Below are positions 17,784-26,908 of a stretch of 64,000 nt of DNA, in pieces. The position numbers and the translations under genes are program-made. The notes below the pieces were generated by a model, which did no database searches, was not told the DNA's origin, and saw only the letters and a list, made by a program, of their open reading frames with translations. The DNA comes from Gp1-AA145 sp963757135 (GTDB lineage Bacteria > Acidobacteriota > Terriglobia > Terriglobales > Acidobacteriaceae): contig CAVWQE010000004.1 in NCBI GenBank assembly GCA_963757135.1, positions 124,001-188,000 on the forward strand, read 5' to 3'. Every line of letters starts with the position of its first letter. Position 1 is the stretch's first letter.

Positions 17784-20024
17784 ATGTTCTCGCGTCTTTC
17801 CGCCTTTTTCCTGACGGTTTCGGCAAGCCTGTTGATTCTCATCTCATCATCCCTTGTTTCCGCCGAAGGCACGCGCACTTGGGAGCAGTCGAAATACGAC
17901 GACTTCGCGAAGGGTACGCCCCACGGCGTTGCAATTTCGAGCACTGGATTCCTCGAATTGGCTCCGGCATTTAAGCTGATCGCAACCACGCCGTCCAGCG
18001 CGGTTTGGACCGCGGCAGTTGGCCCCGACGGAGAAATATACGTCGCGACCGGCGCTCCGGCGCGGGTTTATCGAATCGTCGCAGGGGGCCAGTCGGTGGC
18101 CATTTTTCAGCCTCAGGAGTTGCAGGTGCAAGCGTTGGTCGTGGACGGCAATGGCGTGCTGTATGCCGCCACCAATCCTGACGGCAAGGTCTATAAGATC
18201 GAGAAAAATCGGGAACCGGTGGCGGCGACTGCACCGCCCGAAACGCGCACCTCTCGTCACTCCGCTTCAGGGAAAGGTGCGGCCATCACGCAAACTGGCG
18301 ACTGGAAGTCGTCGGTCTTTTTCGATCCGAAAACAAAATACATTTGGGCGCTTGCCCTCGACAAAGCCGGCGACCTTTATGTTGCCACCGGCGATCACGG
18401 AGAAATTTTTCGGGTCACCGCCGCCGGCGAACACTCGCTTTTTTTCAAAAGCGACGAACCGCATATCCGGGCGATAGCATTCGACGCTCAGGGGAATCTT
18501 ATAGCCGGGTCTGACGGTAGCGGATTGATTTATCGAATTTCTCCGCAGGGTGAAGGCTTTGTTTTGTACAGCGCGCCCAAGCGCGAAATCACCAGCCTGG
18601 CGCTGGATGATGCGGGAAACATCTACGTGGCTGCCGCGGGAGAAAAACATACCGGCGGAAACGCCGGCAACGTCACTATCGTCGTTCCCAAGGACAATCA
18701 AAATCCTGCGCCATCCGGCCCCGTGGCTGCAACCGGTCCCCCGCCCGATTCTGCTGTTGCGATCAATAGCTCGAGCACGAGCGTGCCCGGCGGGTCGGAG
18801 ATCTACAAGATCGCGCCGGATGGCTCGCCATCCCGCCTTTGGAGTTCCCGTGACGATCTCGCGTATGCGCTGGCCTTCGACAACAAAGGCCACCTGCTCA
18901 CGGGCACGGGAAATCAGGGAGAGATTTATGAGATTCGCGGTCGCGATGATTACGCCGAGTTGATCAAGGCAGGCGCTAATCAGGTGACCGCCTTTGCCAA
19001 AGCGCCAAGCGGCGGTCTTTATGTTTCGACCAGCAACCTGGGGAAAATTTTCCTGCTGAGCGGCGCACCCGACGCCGAAGGCAGTTATGAAAGCGACGTG
19101 TTCGACGCCCACGTGTTCTCAAAATGGGGGCGTGCCGAGTTCCGTGGACGCGGCAACGTGGAACTATTCGCGCGTAGCGGTAACGTGGACAATCCCGACA
19201 GAAACTGGAGCGTCTGGAAAAAAGTTGACATCGAAAAGAACCCTGAGCTCACGGTCCCGCCCGCGCGTTTTGCGCAATGGAAGGCGATTCTGCACCCGGG
19301 CGCTACTTCTCCGCGCGTTGATAGCGTAACTTTAAACTACCTCCCCAAAAATGTTGCGCCGGAATTCGACGATGTCTCTGTAAACGTCGGGACGCGATAT
19401 CAGGCGCCGCCTCGGCCCCCAAATCTTGAAGCGGGACAGCGTTTCGATCCACAGCCCAATGCTATTCGTGACCGTCAATCCATCGGCGTCAAGTGGAATG
19501 TACATGATGAAAACGACGATCAGCTGGCCTATTCCGTTTATTACCGTGGCGATGGCCAGACTCGGTGGCTGCTGCTGAAGGAAAACGTCGCAGAAAAGTT
19601 CTATTCGTTTGACGCATCTCTGCTACCCGATGGCGGCTACACGATTAAGATCACAGCCTCGGATACACCGTCGCATTCGCCACAGGATGCGCTCTCGTCG
19701 GAAAAAGAAACCGACCGTTTTGAGGTGGACACGACACCTCCACAGATCGAGGACCTCAAGGCGTCAGTGCAGGCAAATTCGGTGCGGGTGCAGTTTCGCG
19801 CCGCGGACGGCTTCTCCCCCATCAAGCGCGCGGAATACTCGATTGATGCCGGCGAGTGGCACTTCGTCGAGCCTGTCGGACAGCTTTCGGATTCAAGATC
19901 AGAGAACTACGATTTTTCAGTCGCGCTTCAAAACGATACGGCCGTCCAGGAACACGTCGTGGTGGTCCGCGCTTATGACCGTTTCGAGAACATGAACGCG
20001 GCGAAGACAGTGGTCGGCAAATAG
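17784..20024 (+). CDS. Secreted beta-propeller protein with C-terminal Ig/Fn3-like region
   Basis: A 746-residue secreted protein. The signal peptide is MFSRLSAFFLTVSASLLILISSSLVSA. Seven or so related ~45-60-residue repeats follow: GEIYVATG, LYAATNPDGKVYKIE, LYVATGDHGEIFRVT, IAGSDGSGLIYRIS, IYVAAAGE, LLTGTGNQGEIYEIRG and LYVSTSNLGKIFLLSG. This is the pattern of an NHL/YVTN-like propeller. The C-terminal ~300 residues (VKWNVHDENDDQLAYSVYYRGDG, then DTTPPQIEDLKASVQ) look like Fn3/Ig modules. It probably binds a ligand or matrix; no catalytic motif is seen. The ATG at 17784 fits the signal peptide. Confidence 0.8.
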   Translation: MFSRLSAFFLTVSASLLILISSSLVSAEGTRTWEQSKYDDFAKGTPHGVAISSTGFLELAPAFKLIATTPSSAVWTAAVGPDGEIYVATGAPARVYRIVAGGQSVAIFQPQELQVQALVVDGNGVLYAATNPDGKVYKIEKNREPVAATAPPETRTSRHSASGKGAAITQTGDWKSSVFFDPKTKYIWALALDKAGDLYVATGDHGEIFRVTAAGEHSLFFKSDEPHIRAIAFDAQGNLIAGSDGSGLIYRISPQGEGFVLYSAPKREITSLALDDAGNIYVAAAGEKHTGGNAGNVTIVVPKDNQNPAPSGPVAATGPPPDSAVAINSSSTSVPGGSEIYKIAPDGSPSRLWSSRDDLAYALAFDNKGHLLTGTGNQGEIYEIRGRDDYAELIKAGANQVTAFAKAPSGGLYVSTSNLGKIFLLSGAPDAEGSYESDVFDAHVFSKWGRAEFRGRGNVELFARSGNVDNPDRNWSVWKKVDIEKNPELTVPPARFAQWKAILHPGATSPRVDSVTLNYLPKNVAPEFDDVSVNVGTRYQAPPRPPNLEAGQRFDPQPNAIRDRQSIGVKWNVHDENDDQLAYSVYYRGDGQTRWLLLKENVAEKFYSFDASLLPDGGYTIKITASDTPSHSPQDALSSEKETDRFEVDTTPPQIEDLKASVQANSVRVQFRAADGFSPIKRAEYSIDAGEWHFVEPVGQLSDSRSENYDFSVALQNDTAVQEHVVVVRAYDRFENMNAAKTVVGK

Positions 20025-20080
20025 AACCAGGCCCCCTCAGCGCAATTGCCCCATTCCCGTATCCCTGCTTAAATGGATGG

Positions 20081-21028
20081 ATGCTCCCCGGAAGCCAAGT
20101 CCGCGTGGGTACGGCTGGCTGGTCCTACAAAGACTGGGAAGGCATCTTTTACCCGCCGGGTATGTCGCGGCGCAAGCAGCATCCACTCGAAATTCTCGCC
20201 CGCTGCTTCGACGTAGTCGAGATCAACACCTCGTTCTACGGACACATCAAGCCCGAGTTGGCCAAGCTTTGGTCACGCATCGTTTCCGACGTCAACCCCA
20301 GTTTTATGTTTACGGCCAAACTGCACCGCTCATTCACGCATTCGCCGCTCGCCGCCATGGAGCCGACCTCCGCAGTCTCCATTCGCCCAAACGACGAAGA
20401 CGAGCAACTGGCGCGCGCGGGGCTGGAAGCGATGGCAGCTACGGGAAGGTTCGGCGCGCTGCTGATCCAGTTTCCGGTTTCGTTCAAGAACACGGCGCTC
20501 AATCGCGAATACCTGGAAACCCTGCTGCGCCAGTTCATCGAATACCCGCGCGTGGTCGAAGTCCGTCATTCGACCTGGAGCAATCCGGAGACGATCGCGT
20601 ATTTCGCCGAACGCAACGTGAGCTTCTGCAACATCGATCAGGCGCAAATCGGGCGCGCCCTCGAACCAACCGCGCATGTGACTTCTTCAATCGGCTACGT
20701 GCGGCTACACGGGCGCAACTACGATCAATGGTTCGAGGCCGACACCAGCGCCGACCGCTACAACTACCTGTACAAGTCGAATGAGCTCGTCGGTTGGAAA
20801 GAGCGGATCGACAGTATCGCCGAAAAGGCCAAGACCACATTCGTGATCGCGAACAACCATTTCGAGGCCAAGGCCGGAGTCAACGCTCTTCAGCTCAAAA
20901 ACATGCTCACGGGGAGGCGCGTGCTCGCGCCCGAATCATTGCTTGAGCACTATCCCGACTTGAGAAAGATTGCCGATCCGCTCGGCGAAGGACATCCGCC
21001 GCAGGAGAACCTCTCGCTACTCGCCTGA
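20081..21028 (+). CDS. DUF72 (YecE-like) family protein
   Basis: A 315-residue TIM-barrel-like DUF72 protein. The family opening VRVGTAGWSYKDWEGIFYPPG is intact, followed by RCFDVVEINTSFYG, a central FGALLIQFPVSFKN, VEVRHSTW and SIGYVRLHGRN, and a C-terminal TFVIANNHFEAKAGVNALQLKNML. The biochemical role of the family is not established. It starts 56 bases after the propeller gene and may share its transcript, but no functional link is evident. Confidence 0.9.
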   Translation: MLPGSQVRVGTAGWSYKDWEGIFYPPGMSRRKQHPLEILARCFDVVEINTSFYGHIKPELAKLWSRIVSDVNPSFMFTAKLHRSFTHSPLAAMEPTSAVSIRPNDEDEQLARAGLEAMAATGRFGALLIQFPVSFKNTALNREYLETLLRQFIEYPRVVEVRHSTWSNPETIAYFAERNVSFCNIDQAQIGRALEPTAHVTSSIGYVRLHGRNYDQWFEADTSADRYNYLYKSNELVGWKERIDSIAEKAKTTFVIANNHFEAKAGVNALQLKNMLTGRRVLAPESLLEHYPDLRKIADPLGEGHPPQENLSLLA

Positions 21029-21119
21029 TTCCCGCTTGGATTTTCGCCACTTCTTCATTGACAAGTACGCCTACCTGAAAGAAACTTCCTCTCTTATAAA
21101 AACTACGTTGGAGGCTGAC

Positions 21120-22571
21120 TTGCATATTTCTTCGCGAATTCTGTTCCTGCTGATCGTCACGCTTTCGGCGGCTCTCAGCCACGCTCAGTGCAGCGGCGTT
21201 TCGCCCGTCATCATCGGTTCGGTCACGTGGGCGCCTCAATGGTGCGACGAATTCAGCGGCACAGCGAACAGTCCGATCGACAGCACGAAATGGGCCTTCG
21301 ACACCGGCAACCTCGGCGTCAACAACGAGCTGGAAAACTATTGCGATCCGTCATCGAATGTTTCGCCATGCAGCAGCACGAGTCCCAACGCTTTCATCGA
21401 CGGCAGCGGACATCTCGCCATCCAGGCGCGTAGCCCTTCAGCGAACACGTACACTTCGGCGCGGTTGAAGACCCTAGGAAAGCAGTCCTTCAACGCCGGA
21501 CGCATCGAAGCCAGCCTTCAAATTCCTTCGCACGCCGGACTCTGGCCCGCCTTCTGGATGCTCGGTTCTCAGCCTGGAGTCAATTGGCCTACCGTCGGCG
21601 AGAGCGACATCATGGAAAATTGGCCAACCACATCCAACATCTCGGGCCCAGGCGCGACCGGTAATTGCTCGACTGTTCACACCACTGTGACCTCCGGAAA
21701 CGGTAAAGGTAAATGCTTTACCTTCCCTTCTGGTCAGCAGATCGATACCGCCTTTCACACCTACGGCCAGATCTGGTCGGCCAACATGATTCAGTACTAC
21801 ATCGACGATCCAACCCAGCCATATTTTGTTGTGACTGCCTCCGATCTCCCGGCGGGCGACACTTGGCCTTTCAGCAGTTCCGCGAATCCGTTTTTCATCA
21901 TCATGAATGTCGCGGTCGGCGGAACCCTGGGCGCTCCCACTGACAACAACTCCGGCACACAGAATCCGTTGCTGGCGGATTACGTGCGGCAGTACACGCC
22001 CTCCGCGGTTCCGGTACCGCAGTTGACTTCCTCCGGCAACATCATGCTGACTGCGGGCGCAACTACCGCCAACACTACCAGTATCAACATGACCGGAACG
22101 TTGGGATCGGGCCGCGTTGCATTCAGTTGTTCAAGCACGGCTCCGAAGGCAAGCTGCGTAGTCACCTCCACCGACCCGGTCAATAACCACACCGTTGATT
22201 TCACGAGCACGACCAGCGCCAGCGTAACCGTAACTGCTACAACTACCGCGAACACCTCGCGGGCGGCGCTTTCTTCATTCGGGTGGACTGGGCTGGCAAG
22301 TGCGCTGGCCCTGCTCTTGTTTGTCCCCGTTGCAAAGCAGCGGCGGCGCGAAATCTGGTTCGGCCTCGGGATATTCGGCCTGGCATTCATCGTCAGTATG
22401 CCCGGCTGCGGTGGAGGCGGCGGAAGTGGAAACGGCGGCGGGGGCGGAGGCGGCGGGTCGAACGGAACCACTCCGGGAAACTACACGATTACCGTGAATG
22501 CCTACACCGTCAGCAGCACCGACGCAGCGACGCCGTCAGCAACTGCGAACATCAATTTGACGGTGAACTGA
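21120..22571 (+). CDS. Secreted glycoside hydrolase family 16 beta-glucanase with unusual C-terminus
   Basis: A 483-residue enzyme. A signal peptide (LHISSRILFLLIVTLSAALSHAQ) leads to a GH16 domain with the catalytic ExDxxE box GESDIMENW (Glu161, Asp163, Glu166), WPAFWMLGS before it and FIIMNVAVGG after it. It would hydrolyse beta-1,3 or mixed-link glucans such as laminarin. After the catalytic domain comes an Ig-like module, interrupted by two hydrophobic helices flanking a basic KQRRR segment, then a CGGGGGSG-type glycine run, and then the last strand of the Ig fold. TTG 21120 is chosen because GGAGG lies 5 bases upstream and the signal peptide begins there. Confidence 0.85.
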   Translation: MHISSRILFLLIVTLSAALSHAQCSGVSPVIIGSVTWAPQWCDEFSGTANSPIDSTKWAFDTGNLGVNNELENYCDPSSNVSPCSSTSPNAFIDGSGHLAIQARSPSANTYTSARLKTLGKQSFNAGRIEASLQIPSHAGLWPAFWMLGSQPGVNWPTVGESDIMENWPTTSNISGPGATGNCSTVHTTVTSGNGKGKCFTFPSGQQIDTAFHTYGQIWSANMIQYYIDDPTQPYFVVTASDLPAGDTWPFSSSANPFFIIMNVAVGGTLGAPTDNNSGTQNPLLADYVRQYTPSAVPVPQLTSSGNIMLTAGATTANTTSINMTGTLGSGRVAFSCSSTAPKASCVVTSTDPVNNHTVDFTSTTSASVTVTATTTANTSRAALSSFGWTGLASALALLLFVPVAKQRRREIWFGLGIFGLAFIVSMPGCGGGGGSGNGGGGGGGGSNGTTPGNYTITVNAYTVSSTDAATPSATANINLTVN

Positions 22572-22610
22572 AACTCGTCAGCCTCAACACCGGCTGACGC
22601 GCCACCACAT

Positions 22611-22638
22611 AAAAAAAACGCCGGAAAATTATCCGGCG
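22611..22638 (-). terminator. Terminator of the minus-strand secreted-protein gene
   Basis: Read on the minus strand: CGCCGGATAATTTTCCGGCG, a 7-base stem, followed by eight T. A second, T-less hairpin (CGTCAGCC...GGCTGACG) at 22576-22599 may serve the plus-strand GH16 gene. Confidence 0.75.
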
Positions 22639-22659
22639 CCTTCCGCACTAAACCCCTGC

Positions 22660-23610
22660 TCAGTGCCCGTCGAGACAACCCTTCTGGCCCTTGCTGTTCG
22701 AATATCCGGTGCCCGCAGTGAAGGCCGCGTTCGACCACTCGCCTTGAATCTTCCAGGTGCTTCCGTTCGAGAAAGTGACTGAGGGAACATTGAAAGTCCA
22801 TGCGCACTTGTCGCCGTTTTCCTGACCTGAACTGTCGTACCAGGCGCCGGGGCTGGCTGGATCGGTGCGGGCCTCGGAAAGTTCGTGTCCGCTAACGTTT
22901 GACAGCGCGGCCAACCCTTGCGAGTGGCCAGTCGTGGTATCAGCCGGATCGCAACCCGGGTCGCCGTCGAGATTAAAGAAGAAAGCAAACTGCACCAGAT
23001 GGGATCCGCACATTCCCGCGCTGTGGTAGGCGCAGTAGCCGGCGTTGCCGCGTTTTACATCCACATAAACTGGGTAGTAGCCGTTGCCGCTGGGGTCAGG
23101 TGTGATGTTCCCAGCCGTGACTTCCTTGCAAACTTCATTCAAAATCACCGAGGTGTTGTTGCCGCCGGATGCGGTGGAAGCATCGACCACGTGGCCTTGG
23201 TGCGTTGTGCCGGGGCCGACCTGGCCATTAGTTCCGGTGTACTCATCGGACGTGATGGCATAATTCGAGCTGCTGAAGCCGCTATACCAGGTGTCAAGGC
23301 CGGATATCTTGTCGCCGATGAACGTCGAATTGTTCCAGCTCTGGCCCCAATAGATCGCCTTGGTTACAGCGGTCGGCATAATCTTGCCGCCATGATAAGT
23401 CATATTTACGTTTTTGTGCGGATTGGCCTGATGCGCGGCTGCCTCATCTACGCGGGCATTGGGATTCACTCCTCGTGCCCAGTGAATACCGAGCATGGGC
23501 GGTTCGGCGACGCCACGCAGGGTGGAGAGGTCCTGCGTTGTCGATCCGTTATTCTGAGCCAAGACCAATGTTGAGCTGATGACCACTAGAAGAGCAACAA
23601 GCCATTTCAT
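22660..23610 (-). CDS. Secreted protein, EXORDIUM/phosphate-induced-protein-like
   Basis: A 316-residue secreted protein with a signal peptide (MKWLVALLVVISSTLVLAQ). The features NMTYHGGKIMPTAVTKAIYWGQSW, YAITSDEYTGTNG, AYHSAGM and ALSNVSGHELSEARTDP resemble plant EXORDIUM (phosphate-induced protein 1) proteins and their bacterial relatives. The HELSE segment looks like a possible metal site, but no enzyme activity is established for the family. The ATG at 23610 has GGA 7 bases upstream, and the longer frame to 23637 adds residues before the signal peptide. A clear terminator follows. The family assignment is from memory of motifs only. Confidence 0.62.
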   Translation of the reverse strand: MKWLVALLVVISSTLVLAQNNGSTTQDLSTLRGVAEPPMLGIHWARGVNPNARVDEAAAHQANPHKNVNMTYHGGKIMPTAVTKAIYWGQSWNNSTFIGDKISGLDTWYSGFSSSNYAITSDEYTGTNGQVGPGTTHQGHVVDASTASGGNNTSVILNEVCKEVTAGNITPDPSGNGYYPVYVDVKRGNAGYCAYHSAGMCGSHLVQFAFFFNLDGDPGCDPADTTTGHSQGLAALSNVSGHELSEARTDPASPGAWYDSSGQENGDKCAWTFNVPSVTFSNGSTWKIQGEWSNAAFTAGTGYSNSKGQKGCLDGH

Positions 23611-23790
23611 GGAGAGTCCTCCGAAATTTCCAGACATGGAGTAGGAGCAGACGACGCGGCATCATGTGCCGGTGCAGGGCAGGACTATATGTCGGTGCGA
23701 AACTGCTGTCAAGGGAAAAGCCCCGCCGGGTGCGGATTTCCGCAACATTCGACCGACCGGACGGTATGCGGAATTCGGATAATCGATTAA

Positions 23791-24708
23791 CTACTGCCGT
23801 ATCCTTGGATTGGCCACCGAATACAACACATCGGTCATGAGATTCACCAGCACATACGTCAGCCCAATGGCGAGAATGCACCCCTGCACCAGGAAGTAAT
23901 CGCGATTGCCAATGGCATCGATCGTGAGCCGTCCGATTCCCGGCCAGGAAAAAATCTTCTCAGTCACGATCGCACCCGCCAGCAGCGCGCCGAATTGCAA
24001 TCCCAAAACTGTCAGCACCGGCAGCATCGCATTCCGCAGCGCGTGCCGATAAACTACCGTCCGCTCCGGCAGGCCTTTGGCACGCGCGGTCCGGATGTAG
24101 TCCTGACCCAATTCTTCCAGCATGGATGTGCGCACCATGCGCGTAAGGATCGCCGCAAGAGCGCTGCCCATGGTGATCGCCGGCAACACCAGATGCGCGA
24201 ATGTTCCTGACCCCGATACCGGTAACCAGCCGAGTTCAATCGCGAAAAACAAGATCAGAATGGGCCCCAGCGCGAAGTTCGGAAATGACAACCCGAACAG
24301 GCTTACTACGCTGAGCAGCTTGTCATCCCAGCGGCCGCGATGTTGCGCCGACCGGACGCCCGCCGGGATTGAAATGATTATCCCGACCAGCAATGCCGCG
24401 ATGGTTAACTGCAGCGTGTACGGATAGCGATGCAAAATGAGGCTGCTCACGCTTTGATTGAAGCGCAGCGACGGCCCCAGGTCTCCGTGCAGAACGCCCT
24501 TCCAGTAATTCAGGTATTGCGTTCCGAGCGGCACGTCGAGTCCATAAGCATGACGAGTGGCAGCAAGATCGGCCGCAGCTGCGCCTTCTCCGAGCATCTG
24601 CGAAACGGGATCGCCCGGTACCAGATGGATAAGCAAAAACACAACCGACACTACCAGCCACAACACAGGGAGCGCATACAGAACACGGGTTAGGAGCCGG
24701 CGAATCAT
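23791..24708 (-). CDS. ABC transporter permease, DppB/OppB type
   Basis: A 305-residue inner-membrane permease of the di/oligopeptide (also nickel or glutathione) importer family. The N-terminus MIRRLLTRVLYALPVLWLVVSVVFLLIHLVPGDPV is diagnostic. The EAA loop that docks the ATPase is near ARAKGLPERTVVYRHALRNAMLPVLTVLG, and six hydrophobic segments can be counted. Such permeases work as a heterodimer with DppC and need two ATPases and a binding protein. None of these is in the neighbourhood shown, since a secreted-protein gene follows and a FAH enzyme is divergent. The partners must be elsewhere, or the gene is an orphan. Confidence 0.93.
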   Translation of the reverse strand: MIRRLLTRVLYALPVLWLVVSVVFLLIHLVPGDPVSQMLGEGAAAADLAATRHAYGLDVPLGTQYLNYWKGVLHGDLGPSLRFNQSVSSLILHRYPYTLQLTIAALLVGIIISIPAGVRSAQHRGRWDDKLLSVVSLFGLSFPNFALGPILILFFAIELGWLPVSGSGTFAHLVLPAITMGSALAAILTRMVRTSMLEELGQDYIRTARAKGLPERTVVYRHALRNAMLPVLTVLGLQFGALLAGAIVTEKIFSWPGIGRLTIDAIGNRDYFLVQGCILAIGLTYVLVNLMTDVLYSVANPRIRQ

Positions 24709-24796
24709 TGGGGCGGAAAAATTAGCTTACACAAGCAAGGGGCAAATCGCACGTCTTCCCGCCGTTTATACTCCCAAATCAGTACCAGAGGACTCG

Positions 24797-25633
24797 GTGA
24801 AGCTCTACAACACCAAACAAGGCTGCGTATTCGAACATCACGATAGGTGGTGTTCCGCCGAGAATCTCTCCTGGGACGATCTCGTTGCACGTGAAGACCT
24901 GGGAAGTTTTCTGCACGATTTTGTCGCGACTCTTCCGCCCATCGATAGCTCCGACCTTAGTCTCGACGAAATTCTGCTCGCGCCGATCGGCTCGCAGGAA
25001 GTATGGGCGGCGGGCGTGACCTACCATCGCAGCCGCGATGCGCGCATGGAAGAATCCGAGTCGGCGGGCGGCGGCGATTTCTATGATCGCGTTTACCGCG
25101 CCGAGCGGCCCGAGCTCTTCTTCAAGGCGACGTCTCACCGCGTAGTCGGCGCCGGCGGCAAGGTCGCGATACGCAGCGACGCGAAGTGGTCAGTGCCCGA
25201 GCCTGAACTAGCGCTCCTCATCAGCCCCGGAGGCCGCATTCTCGGCTACACCGTCGCCAATGATATGAGTTCGCGCGACATCGAAGGCGAGAACCCGCTG
25301 TACCTTCCGCAGGCCAAGGTTTATGACCGCAGTTGTGCCCTCGGCCCCTGCGTTCTGGTTTCGTCAGAGCCGCTGCCGCTCTCGACTGAGATTCATCTCG
25401 ATATTCTGCGCGGCGGAAATTCAGCATTCACCGGACGCATCGCACTAAGCGAACTCAAACGCGACCCGCGCACGCTGGTGGAATATCTTTTCCGTAACAA
25501 TTCGTTCCCGCGCGGATGTTTTTTGCTCACCGGGACCGGCATCGTCCCGCCCGACGCTTTTTCGCTCGCCAGCGGCGACGAAATCCGCATAAGCATCGAC
25601 CACATCGGCACCCTTGTGAACTGTGTCGGTTGA
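24797..25633 (+). CDS. FAH-family enzyme, 2-keto-3-deoxy-sugar-acid dehydratase type
   Basis: A 278-residue fumarylacetoacetate hydrolase-fold enzyme. The segment WAAGVTYHRSRDARM, then RPELFFKATSHRVVG, VRSD-like AIRSDAKWSVPEPELALLI (metal-binding glutamates), VANDMSSRDIEGENPLYLPQAKVYDRSCALGPCV and the C-terminal HIGTL resemble archaeal 2-dehydro-3-deoxy-D-arabinonate dehydratase (KdaD) more than true FAH. A sugar-acid role is therefore likely; the substrate is unproven. The GTG at 24797 with AGAGGA upstream is preferred to a 240-base N-terminal extension that overlaps the divergent permease gene. Confidence 0.82.
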   Translation: MKLYNTKQGCVFEHHDRWCSAENLSWDDLVAREDLGSFLHDFVATLPPIDSSDLSLDEILLAPIGSQEVWAAGVTYHRSRDARMEESESAGGGDFYDRVYRAERPELFFKATSHRVVGAGGKVAIRSDAKWSVPEPELALLISPGGRILGYTVANDMSSRDIEGENPLYLPQAKVYDRSCALGPCVLVSSEPLPLSTEIHLDILRGGNSAFTGRIALSELKRDPRTLVEYLFRNNSFPRGCFLLTGTGIVPPDAFSLASGDEIRISIDHIGTLVNCVG

Positions 25634-25692
25634 ACCGGCGTTCCTGCGAATCGCTGAGTCGTCCGCGGCCACCCGGAATCTAATTGTCTACA

Positions 25693-26082
25693 ATGCCGGT
25701 GAGGTACGTTATCCACCAACAGGAGAAGGTTATCCGCACCCGGTGCATTGGGAATGTCGAGGTAAGTGAAGTCATCAATCACTTCCGGACCTTGGAGCGG
25801 GACCCCGAGTGTCCCGATCGCCTCGACGTTTTCCTCGACCTGAGCGAGACCACTTCCCTTCCATTTACCGCTGAAATCACTGCCGTGGCGCAGGAAATCA
25901 ACCGTGTGAAGAAAAAGGTCCGCTTCGGCGCTTGTGCTGTGGTGGCTACCGGCGACGCGCTCTTCGGCATGATGCGAATGTTCGCGGTGCTCGCGGGCGC
26001 CTACTTCTCAGAGATTCGCGTTTTTCGCAGCGCTGGCGAAGCCGAAGCATGGCTCTCGACCCAGAGATCTCTCGCGGGATAG
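25693..26082 (+). CDS. Small hypothetical protein (STAS/SpoIIAA-like)
   Basis: A 129-residue cytoplasmic protein, MPVRYVIHQQEKVIRTRCIGNVEVSEVINHFRTLE and on. The alternation of short strands and helices, with VFLDLSETTSLPFTAEI in the middle and SEIRVFRSAGEAEAWL at the end, resembles the SpoIIAA/STAS-like proteins annotated in soil bacteria. The ATG at 25693 starts at the conserved-looking beta strand; a TTG at 25684 is also in frame. No partner kinase or phosphatase is adjacent. The function is unknown. Confidence 0.65.
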   Translation: MPVRYVIHQQEKVIRTRCIGNVEVSEVINHFRTLERDPECPDRLDVFLDLSETTSLPFTAEITAVAQEINRVKKKVRFGACAVVATGDALFGMMRMFAVLAGAYFSEIRVFRSAGEAEAWLSTQRSLAG

Positions 26083-26115
26083 TGCCGGCCGACAGCCCGT
26101 GCTCGGCGTTCAACC

Positions 26116-26403
26116 TTACTTTCTCCCATTTGCAATGTTCAAATATCCGTCCACGGCTTGCGCGCTCAGGTTCAGGTTGTACGCAATCTGGGGAACAGTA
26201 TTCCCGCGACGGTATAGTTGCTGAACCTGCTGCGCCTGCGTGGGCTGCACCAGACTGGCAAGACCGGTGCCAGTAGTCTTGATCTGCACTGAATCATCCG
26301 GGTTATTGGTGGTTGGTTGGGGCTTTCTAGCTGACGCGCTGGTCGAAGAACTTTGCGCGGCTGTAACCGAAAGACTCTGAGGCGAACTGGAAATGGTAAT
26401 CAT
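26116..26403 (-). CDS. Small protein with C-terminal helix-turn-helix-like motif
   Basis: A 95-residue protein. The first ~50 residues are low-complexity Ser/Thr/Ala/Pro and likely disordered. The rest (QQVQQLYRRGNTVPQIAYNLNLSAQAVDGYLNI) reads like a sigma-region-4 or LuxR-type helix-turn-helix. The ribosome binding site is strong: AGGAGG 7 bases before the ATG. There is no signal peptide. I recognise the layout from acidobacterial hypotheticals but no named family. It could be a small DNA-binding protein. Confidence 0.68.
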   Translation of the reverse strand: MITISSSPQSLSVTAAQSSSTSASARKPQPTTNNPDDSVQIKTTGTGLASLVQPTQAQQVQQLYRRGNTVPQIAYNLNLSAQAVDGYLNIANGRK

Positions 26404-26572
26404 GGGAAAGCCTCCTGTCCCCTATGCTCCCCGAAATCGGCAGATTCAGCACCGTACTTGAGCAGTCCCGGGTTACCTGTTTCCGCCGAACGCAATCATC
26501 TGCTCCCAAACTGGAACCCAAGAAATTCTGGAAACGCTTTGGTTAAGATTACGCAAGGAGGGTTTGCTTCAA

Positions 26573-26878
26573 ATGATCACTTTGGTCAACTGTTTCGAAG
26601 TTCCCGCAGGGCGCGAGGATGAATTCTTTGCCCTATGGCAGCAGATCAACACTTACATGCGCGCCAAACCCGGTTATCTCGAACACAAACTGCACCGCTC
26701 ACTCGCGCCGGACGCCCGTTTCCGTTTCGTCAACGTGGCCCGGTGGACCTCACAGGCGGATTTCGATGCCGCCCATGACGACGGATTCCGTGCCCTCGTC
26801 GGCCGGCCCGAATGGGCGGCCTTTCGGCCGTTCCCCACGCTTTACGAAGTCGTGCACGAAGGTAAAGCTGAACGCTAG
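26573..26878 (+). CDS. Antibiotic biosynthesis monooxygenase (ABM) domain protein
   Basis: A 101-residue single-domain ferredoxin-like protein of the ABM family: MITLVNCFEVPAGREDEFFALWQQINTYMRAKPGYLEHKLHRSL, then RFRFVNVARWTSQADFDAAH. The family includes quinol monooxygenases and heme-degrading enzymes. The closing F-PTLYEVVHEG is typical of the small stand-alone members found near secondary metabolism or stress genes. AAGGAGG lies about 11 bases before the ATG. No heme-uptake or polyketide genes are nearby, so the substrate is open. Confidence 0.82.
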   Translation: MITLVNCFEVPAGREDEFFALWQQINTYMRAKPGYLEHKLHRSLAPDARFRFVNVARWTSQADFDAAHDDGFRALVGRPEWAAFRPFPTLYEVVHEGKAER

Positions 26879-26908
26879 TTGAGTCCGGGGGGCTACACCG
26901 GGTCGCCC

